From Betaproteobacteria bacterium (GTDB lineage Bacteria > Pseudomonadota > Gammaproteobacteria > Burkholderiales > SG8-39), in assembly GCA_029865405.1 (NCBI GenBank), contig JAOUGZ010000056.1:1-10793 (forward strand): a stretch of 10,793 nt of DNA. Reading direction: 5' to 3'. Positions 6,336-10,793 of this stretch are shown piece after piece; the stretch's first letter is position 1; the number at the start of each line of letters is the position of its first letter. The notes beneath the pieces were generated by a model. That model saw only the letters and a list, made by a program, of their open reading frames with translations. It did no database searches and was not told the DNA's origin. A program made the position numbers and the translations under genes.

Positions 6336-6843
6336 GCGCAGACACCTTTCGCCGCCAGCGCGCGTCGGCGAGCACCACCGAGGTCTCGATCTGGCGCTCG
6401 GGGATCGACCAGTACTTGCGCAGCAGGGCGTCCTTCTCCGCGTTGGACACGACGGTGAAGCCGTTCCTGCGATAGAACTCGATCGCCCAGGACGCCGCGG
6501 CCCAGGTGCCGATCAGCACGGGCTGGTCGGTGAGGCCCTGCACGTGGTGCAGGAGCTGGGTGCCGATTCCCTGCTTCTGCGCGAGCGGCGAGACGTAGGC
6601 GTGGCGCACGAGCGCGACGTCGTTCTTGTCCTGGATTCCCATCACGCCCAGCAGGCGGCCGGCGTCCTCCGCGACCCAGAAGACGATGCCGTCGGCGATC
6701 TCCGCGTCGAGCTCTGCGGCCGGCATGTAGGGCTCGTGCCAGCGGTCCGCCGGGATCACGCCGCGGTAGGCCTGGGCGGCGGCGTTGATGATCGCGAGCA
6801 TCGCCGGGAGGTCCGCTGCGCGACTGCGTCGGATCTGGGGCAT
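6328..6843 (-). CDS. GNAT family N-acetyltransferase
   Basis: This 171-residue protein of the GCN5-related acetyltransferase fold transfers the acetyl group from acetyl-CoA to an unknown amine. Motif A is visible as VSPLAQKQGIGTQLL (84-98), where Q89-x-x-G92-I-G94 is the pyrophosphate loop. Motif B is seen as AIEFYRRNGF (120-129), with the Tyr typical of the general acid position. The N-terminal part (IRRSRAADLPAMLAIINAA) is the usual beta1-alpha1 of this fold, and WHEPYMPAAEL resembles many bacterial members annotated only as GNAT. It starts at ATG 6843 with no clear Shine-Dalgarno. It is divergent from the nitroreductase gene across 43 bases, which must hold both promoters or leaders. It ends by overlapping tspO on the other strand by 8 bases. 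Confidence 0.9.
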   Translation of the reverse strand: MPQIRRSRAADLPAMLAIINAAAQAYRGVIPADRWHEPYMPAAELDAEIADGIVFWVAEDAGRLLGVMGIQDKNDVALVRHAYVSPLAQKQGIGTQLLHHVQGLTDQPVLIGTWAAASWAIEFYRRNGFTVVSNAEKDALLRKYWSIPERQIETSVVLADARWRRKVSAPS

Positions 6844-6886
6844 CGGCCGTCAATGCTACCCTGCGGCGAATTCCGGAGGCCGTGCC

Positions 6887-7672
6887 ATGCCTGCTGAAAC
6901 TTCCTCGTCGCGCATCGCCGCGGCTGCGGCGCTTCGCTTCGGCGCTGCGCTGCGGGTCCCGGACCTGCCTCAGCTCGATGCGCTCGCCGCGCTGAACGAG
7001 CGCTCGGTGTGCCGGCGCTATCGGCCGGATCCGGTGCCGGAGGCGGTGGTGCGCCTCCTTTGCGCGACCGCGTTGTCGGCGCCTACCAAGAGTGATCTGC
7101 AGCAGGCGACCATCATTCGGCTCGCCGATCCGGCGAAGCGATCGGCAATCTGCGCGCTGCTGCCGCGCTCGGCCTGGCTCGCCAAGGCGCCGGAGCTGCT
7201 CGTCTTCTGCGCCGATGGGCGGCGCCTGCGGCGGTTGTTCGCGAAGAAGGGCAAGGAGTTTCCGAACGAGCACCTGGATGCGTTCTTCAACGCCGCGGTG
7301 GATGCGGGGATTGCGCTCTCCGCGTTCGTGTCGGCCGCGGAGCTCGCTGGGCTCGGGAGTTGTCCGATCAGCCAGATCCGCGACCACGTGGACAAGGTAA
7401 ACGAGCTGCTCGCGCTGCCCGACTGGGTGGTGCCGGTGGCGGGGCTCGCGCTCGGCTACCCCGAGGCGAAGGAGCCGTTGAGCGCGCGGCTGTCGTTGTC
7501 CGCCACTGTGCACACGGATCGGTACGACGTCGAGGCGGTCGAGCGCGAGCTCGACGCCTACGACGCGCGGCGCGGGAAGGACTGGAGCGGGGACAAGGTG
7601 AAGCAGTACAGCGCCGTGATGCGGGCGGATTTCGGCGCGTACGTGGCGCGCAAGCGCTACCGGCTCGTCTAG
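6887..7672 (+). CDS. Nitroreductase family (FMN-dependent) protein
   Basis: This 261-residue protein of the NAD(P)H:FMN nitroreductase fold acts as a homodimer with FMN at the interface in known members. The FMN phosphate region is seen as ERSVCRRYRPDPVP (38-51), followed by SAPTKSDLQQ (64-73). The central helix is DAGIALSAFVSAAELAGLG (139-157), and CPIS (159-162) and GLALGYP (186-192) follow as in NfsA/Frp-like enzymes. The C-terminal extension (about 200-261) ends with a helix rich in Tyr, Arg and Lys and also resembles the longer NfsA-type proteins. ATG 6887 is preceded by GGAGG with an 8-base spacer, although the frame is open upstream to 6785, where it overlaps GNAT. The substrate is unknown: nitroaromatics, quinones or flavin are possible. 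The gene converges on the Fic gene with 6 bases between the stops. Confidence 0.9.
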   Translation: MPAETSSSRIAAAAALRFGAALRVPDLPQLDALAALNERSVCRRYRPDPVPEAVVRLLCATALSAPTKSDLQQATIIRLADPAKRSAICALLPRSAWLAKAPELLVFCADGRRLRRLFAKKGKEFPNEHLDAFFNAAVDAGIALSAFVSAAELAGLGSCPISQIRDHVDKVNELLALPDWVVPVAGLALGYPEAKEPLSARLSLSATVHTDRYDVEAVERELDAYDARRGKDWSGDKVKQYSAVMRADFGAYVARKRYRLV

Positions 7673-7678
7673 TACGGA

Positions 7679-8257
7679 TCAGCCGGCACTGCGCACGAAC
7701 TCGAGCAGCGGCGCAAGATTGCGCGCGTCGGCAGCGCGCAGCGCGGCAAGGTAGCGCCCGCGCGCCTCGCCGGCATGCTCCAGGTCGCCCCTTCCCCAGG
7801 TAAAGGGCGCGGCGCCGTTCGCGGCGAGGACGAGGTCGGTCAGCAACCGCGCGTGCCGGCCGTTGCCGTTCGGAAAGGGGTGGATCCACACCAGCCGGTG
7901 ATGGAAGCGCGCCGCGATCTCGTCGACCGGCGCCACCTGGCCCGTGATCTGCGCGCGGGTGTTCTCCAGCAGGTTGCGCACCTCCTCGGCGATGCGCGCG
8001 GGCGCGATGCCGAGGTTCTTCTCGGTGGCGCGGTAGGTCCCCGCCCATTTCCATGTGCGCCCGAACATGCGCCGGTGCAGCTCGCGCAGGAAGGCGTCGT
8101 CGAGGAGATCGCGGCGCTTTGCCGCGCCCGCGGCCCAGCGCTGCCCCTCGAGGATGTTCTCCGCCTCCCATTCGTCGAGCTGCTCGCGCGTGGCGATGTG
8201 CCCGGGCAGCAGCCCCGCGGCCTCGTCGCGGTCGAGCGGTGTCGCGCCCGCGGGCAC
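7679..8257 (-). CDS. Fic family protein, mobile mystery protein B-like (probable toxin/effector of the pair)
   Basis: This 192-residue Fic-domain protein probably transfers a nucleotide (AMP) onto a target protein or has a related activity. The Fic signature is HPFPNGNGRHAR (126-137). The catalytic His126 and both Arg are present, but the Mg-coordinating Asp/Glu of the consensus HxFx(D/E)GNGR is Asn130. Upstream segments include EWEAENILEG (29-38), FLRELHRRMFGRTWKWAG (56-73, the helix leading to the flap) and FTWGRG. Length and sequence match the Fic protein of the 'mobile mystery protein' A/B pair known from mobile regions. The start is most likely GTG 8257. It lies one codon after the TAG of the HTH gene and in the same frame, so the two genes form A-TAG-CGC-GTG-B. 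The Fic gene is translated second, as in many antitoxin-toxin pairs. The target is unknown. Confidence 0.9.
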   Translation of the reverse strand: MPAGATPLDRDEAAGLLPGHIATREQLDEWEAENILEGQRWAAGAAKRRDLLDDAFLRELHRRMFGRTWKWAGTYRATEKNLGIAPARIAEEVRNLLENTRAQITGQVAPVDEIAARFHHRLVWIHPFPNGNGRHARLLTDLVLAANGAAPFTWGRGDLEHAGEARGRYLAALRAADARNLAPLLEFVRSAG

Positions 8258-8260
8258 GCG

Positions 8261-8725
8261 CTAGTCCCAGAGCCGGCGGCTGGCGAGGAGCTCCTGCACC
8301 TGGCGCTCGAGCTGCCGGCGCTCGCGCGCGGGCGACAGGCCCTGCGCTTCCAGGCGCATGCTGTGCGAGACGCGCTCGAGCTCTTTTTGCGCGACTTCCT
8401 GCGCGCGCTTGCGGCGCAGGCCCTCGAGCGAGCCGCCTTCGGGCACGAGCGCGTAGGTCACGCGGCAGTTGAGGCCGCGCGCAAGCTTCTCCAGGCTCGC
8501 GAGCGTGATCGTGCCGCGGGCTTCGCTGCGCTCCAGCGTGGCGATGGTCTCTCTCGAGACGCCCACGCGTTGCGCGAGCTGGCCGAGGCTCATGCCGAGC
8601 GCTTCGCGGATCGAGCGCGCCCAGCCTTTGGGCGGGCGCGTCACCTCGGCGCTCTTGCGCAGGGTGGCCAGCGACTCGTCGAGTTGGTCGAGGGTGAGGG
8701 TCTTGAAGCGGGAGCGGGTCGTCAT
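8261..8725 (-). CDS. XRE-type HTH regulator, mobile mystery protein A-like (probable antitoxin/repressor)
   Basis: This 154-residue DNA-binding protein has a helix-turn-helix of the Cro/CI type at about 34-87: IREALGMSLGQLAQRVGVSRETIATLERSEA, then TLASLEKLARGLN. Before it is a short N-terminal region (TLDQLDESLATLRKSAEV). After it comes VTYALVPEG and a charged helical tail (about 103-150) that may contact the Fic partner or form a dimer. This order fits mobile mystery protein A, which occurs together with a Fic protein. I chose ATG 8725. It lacks a Shine-Dalgarno, and a start further upstream would include the operator-like repeats as coding sequence. It probably represses its own operon through the repeats at 8730-8785. 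The role as antitoxin is inferred from the pairing and has not been shown. Confidence 0.85.
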   Translation of the reverse strand: MTTRSRFKTLTLDQLDESLATLRKSAEVTRPPKGWARSIREALGMSLGQLAQRVGVSRETIATLERSEARGTITLASLEKLARGLNCRVTYALVPEGGSLEGLRRKRAQEVAQKELERVSHSMRLEAQGLSPARERRQLERQVQELLASRRLWD

Positions 8726-8729
8726 AAGT

Positions 8730-8785
8730 GTGTGTATATAGACACTAGAACGACGCAAGTATGGTGCTTATAGACACACAGTGTC
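8730..8785 (-). promoter_or_regulatory. Two operator-like sites upstream of the HTH-Fic operon
   Basis: Two copies of TATAGACAC (plus-strand reading) lie at 8737-8745 and 8769-8777, 32 bases apart, about three helical turns. The first sits in a near-perfect 16-base palindrome GTGTGTATATAGACAC (8730-8745, 14 of 16 positions symmetric). The second overlaps a perfect inverted repeat GACAC-ACA-GTGTC (8773-8785). This AT-rich, repeated stretch stands out from its GC-rich surroundings. It lies just before the ATG of an XRE regulator, so autoregulatory operators are the natural reading. Which protein binds is inferred. Confidence 0.6.
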
Positions 8786-8787
8786 AA
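8758..8787 (-). promoter_or_regulatory. Candidate sigma-70 promoter of the HTH-Fic operon
   Basis: On the minus strand TTGACA (8787-8782) is a perfect -35 element. It is followed after 18 bases by CATACT (8763-8758), a 4 of 6 match to the -10 consensus. The upstream operator-like repeat lies between and over these elements, so a bound repressor would block polymerase. TATAAG at 8772-8767 is a closer -10 match but only 9 bases from TTGACA, so it is unlikely to work with it. Confidence 0.45.
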
Positions 8788-8831
8788 GGCCGCTCGTCGG
8801 CGACAGGCGAAGGACCGAACGCGCGATAGGG

Positions 8832-8862
8832 GATAATGCGCTGACCCATTAAGGTCAGATTG
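8832..8862 (+). promoter_or_regulatory. Leader, RBS hairpin and TTG start of the glucan synthase gene
   Basis: AAGG (8851-8854) stands 5 bases before TTG 8860 and decides the start: the in-frame TGA at 8842-8844 excludes a longer protein, and the first in-frame ATG is only at 9310. The inverted repeat TGACC (8842-8846) / GGTCA (8853-8857) with a 6-base loop covers this ribosome site and could hide it. GATAAT (8832-8837) is a good -10 element by itself, but no convincing -35 lies 17 bases upstream, and it is very close to the start. Confidence 0.4.
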
Positions 8863-10793
8863 AAATCAGCAATCCTCCGCGCCTTCGGGCGCGCCCCGCA
8901 GGCGGTCCCCTGGAATAGCGAAGAGTCCATCCGCGAGGAGCTCTTCAGCGCCGAGCGCCTCGAGCAGCATGCCGAGACCCTCGCCGCGGCCCAGCGCGTT
9001 ACCGCAAGGCCGATCGCCGGGCGCTCGCTCGCCGTCCGGCTGCAGGACAACGAGTCGGCGCTGCTCGGGGCGTATCGCGCCATCGCCGGCGCGGTCGGCG
9101 AGGGCCGCGCCGTGACGCCGGCCGCCGAGTGGCTGCTGGACAACTACCACCTCGTCGACGCGCAGATCCGCGAGATCCGCGACGATCTGCCGCCCGGCTA
9201 CTACCGCCAGCTGCCGAAGCTGGCCGCCGGGCCGTTCGCCGGCTATCCGCGCGTGTTCGGCGTGGCCTGGGCCTTCGTCGCGCATACCGACAGCCGCTTC
9301 GATCCCGCGATGCTGCGCCGGTTCGTGCGCGCCTACCAGCGCGTGCAGCCGCTGACGATCGGCGAGCTGTGGGCGGTGGCGATCACGCTGCGCATCGTGC
9401 TCGTGGAGAACCTGCGGCGCGGCGCCCGGCGCATCGTGCTGAGCCGCGCGGCGCGCCAGGAAGCCGACGCCCTGGCCGACCGGCTCCTCGCCCCGGGTGC
9501 GCCGCCGGCCGAAACGATCGCCCCGACCCTTCGGCAGTACGAAAAAGCGCCACTGCCGGAGTCCTTTGCCGTCCAGCTCGTGCAGCGGCTGCGGGACCAG
9601 GATCCGAAAGCCACCCCGGTGCTGCTGTGGCTCGAGAAGCGCCTGGCGGCCCGCGGCAAGACCGTCGAGCAGATCGTGCACGACGAGCACCAGCGCCAGG
9701 GCGCGACCAACGTGACGGTGCGCAACATCATCACCAGCATGCGGCTCGTCTCCGACGTGGACTGGCCGGAGCTGGTGGAGAGCGTCAGCCTCATCGACGA
9801 CGCGCTGCGCCCGGCGAGCGGCTTCGCGCAGATGGATTTCGCGACGCGCAACCTCTACCGCAACGCGATCGAGGAGCTCGCGCGGGGCGCGAAGCGCCCG
9901 GAGCTCGAGATCGCGCAGGCGGCCCTGGCGGCCGCGACGGGGACGGGGCGGGAACGGGATCCGGGCTACCACCTGATCGCCGGCGGGCGCCGCGCATTCG
10001 AAGCGAGGATCGGCTATCGCGCTCCCCTGCGCAGCCTCCCCGGCCGTCTCGGCGCGAGGCTCGGCATCGGCGGCTATATCGCCGCGGTCGCGCTGGTCGC
10101 CGCGATCGTCCTCGCCGTGCCGCTCGCCGCGCTGGCGGGGCTCGGCGGCGCCTGGCTCGGCGTGCTCGCGGCGCTCGGCCTCGTCCCGGCGCTCGACGCG
10201 GCGATGGCGCTCGTGAATCGCGCGGTCACGCGCGGGTTCGGCGCGACGCTGCTGCCGGGCCTCGCGCTGCGCGAGGGCATCCCTGCGCACCTGCGCACGC
10301 TGGTCGCGGTCCCGATCCTGCTCACGAAGCGGGACGAGCTGGAAGAGCAGCTCGAGCGCCTGGAGATCCATTACCTCGCCAGCCCGGAGCGCGAGCTGCA
10401 TTTCGCGCTGCTGTCGGACTGGACCGACGCCGCGACCGAGACCGCGGCCGAGGACGGCGCGCTGCTCGACGCGGCGGCGGCGGGCATCGCGCGCCTGAAT
10501 CACCGCCACGGACCGGCCGCCGGGGGCGAGCGGTTCCTGCTGTTGCATCGCCGGCGCGTGTGGAACGAGGGGCAGCAGTGCTGGATGGGATGGGAGCGCA
10601 AGCGCGGCAAGCTCCACGAGCTGAACCGCCTGCTGCGCGGCGCGGCCGATACGACCTTCATCGGCGTCGGCGAGCCCCTGTCGGCGCCGCCCGCTGGCGT
10701 GCGCTACGTCATCACGCTCGACGCAGACACCCGGATGCCGCGCGAAGCGGCGCGGCGCCTCGTCGGCAAGATGGCGCACCCGCTCAACCAGCC
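8860..10793 (+). CDS. ndvB: Cyclic beta-1,2-glucan synthase (NdvB/ChvB type), 5' part, truncated by the window end
   Basis: A frame of 644 codons runs from TTG 8860 off the right edge without a stop. NdvB/ChvB is an inner-membrane protein of about 2,800 residues that makes cyclic beta-1,2-glucan from UDP-glucose, using GT84 synthase and GH94-type phosphorylase domains. The N-terminal segment is typical: EELFSAERLEQHAETLAAAQ, then LLDNYHLVDAQIREIRDDLP, GYYRQLPKL, FAGYPRVFGVAWAFVAHTDS and GELWAVAITLRIVLVENLRR. Membrane helices begin near residue 405 (GGYIAAVALVAAIVLAVPL), with a second at about 430-450. The glycosyltransferase motif TLDADTR contains D621 and D623, a DxD-like sugar-nucleotide site. 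The rest of the catalytic region and the phosphorylase domain lie beyond the window. The protein starts shorter than many homologues, with few residues before the first conserved block. The product usually serves osmotic adaptation and host or surface interaction. Confidence 0.92.
   Translation, partial: MKSAILRAFGRAPQAVPWNSEESIREELFSAERLEQHAETLAAAQRVTARPIAGRSLAVRLQDNESALLGAYRAIAGAVGEGRAVTPAAEWLLDNYHLVDAQIREIRDDLPPGYYRQLPKLAAGPFAGYPRVFGVAWAFVAHTDSRFDPAMLRRFVRAYQRVQPLTIGELWAVAITLRIVLVENLRRGARRIVLSRAARQEADALADRLLAPGAPPAETIAPTLRQYEKAPLPESFAVQLVQRLRDQDPKATPVLLWLEKRLAARGKTVEQIVHDEHQRQGATNVTVRNIITSMRLVSDVDWPELVESVSLIDDALRPASGFAQMDFATRNLYRNAIEELARGAKRPELEIAQAALAAATGTGRERDPGYHLIAGGRRAFEARIGYRAPLRSLPGRLGARLGIGGYIAAVALVAAIVLAVPLAALAGLGGAWLGVLAALGLVPALDAAMALVNRAVTRGFGATLLPGLALREGIPAHLRTLVAVPILLTKRDELEEQLERLEIHYLASPERELHFALLSDWTDAATETAAEDGALLDAAAAGIARLNHRHGPAAGGERFLLLHRRRVWNEGQQCWMGWERKRGKLHELNRLLRGAADTTFIGVGEPLSAPPAGVRYVITLDADTRMPREAARRLVGKMAHPLNQ

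Noticed and set aside
8767..8787. TTGACA-N9-TATAAG as the promoter of the HTH-Fic operon
   Set aside because: A 9-base spacer is far too short for sigma-70. The 18-base spacing to CATACT is more reasonable.
8866..10779. A 637-codon open frame on the minus strand opposite the glucan synthase
   Set aside because: The translation is Arg/Ala/Gln/Gly-rich with no domain. It is the usual antisense shadow of a GC-rich gene, whereas the plus strand matches NdvB throughout.

Overview
The window is GC-rich (roughly two thirds G+C), densely packed with genes and has no rRNA, tRNA, CRISPR or intact insertion sequence that I can see. The families present (GlcD-type flavoprotein, VKOR-thioredoxin fusion, glutaredoxin-DinB fusion, MAPEG, TspO, an NdvB-type cyclic glucan synthase) and the coding style suggest a Gram-negative proteobacterium, most likely a betaproteobacterium or a relative. 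That placement is inference from gene content, not from a marker gene.

Layout, left to right. Positions 1-302 hold only a weak candidate for the 3' end of a transposase-like gene. Next come a complete FAD-linked 2-hydroxyacid-type dehydrogenase (303-1685), a 278-bp gap with two hairpins, and a VKOR-thioredoxin membrane protein (1964-2830). Convergent with it is a minus-strand pair: a MAPEG membrane protein (4057-3665) and a glutaredoxin-DinB fusion (3602-2838). Divergent from these is a small four-helix membrane protein of unknown role (4180-4617). A tight plus-strand cluster follows: atypical SDR, RidA-like protein and TspO (4679-6335). A GNAT acetyltransferase overlaps the end of tspO on the opposite strand and is divergent from a nitroreductase-family protein (6887-7672). 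A two-gene minus-strand cassette, an XRE-type regulator and a Fic protein resembling the 'mobile mystery protein' A/B pair (8725-7679), carries repeated operator-like sites upstream. The right edge is the 5' third or less of a very large cyclic beta-1,2-glucan synthase gene that starts at TTG 8860 and runs off the window.

The most striking observation is in the glutaredoxin-DinB gene. Its reading frame is intact over 254 codons except for one in-frame TGA, which falls exactly at the first position of the glutaredoxin CxxC motif and gives U-T-S-C if read as selenocysteine. A small SECIS-like hairpin with GG at the start of its loop lies directly downstream. This is either a new selenoprotein architecture (selenocysteine glutaredoxin fused to a DinB/YfiT metal-binding domain) or a very recent nonsense change. 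Automatic annotation would split or truncate it.

The area from 1964 to 4057 groups three thiol- or redox-linked products: VKOR-Trx, Grx-DinB and MAPEG. The SDR and RidA-like proteins of the next cluster both lack the catalytic residues that define the canonical members of their families.
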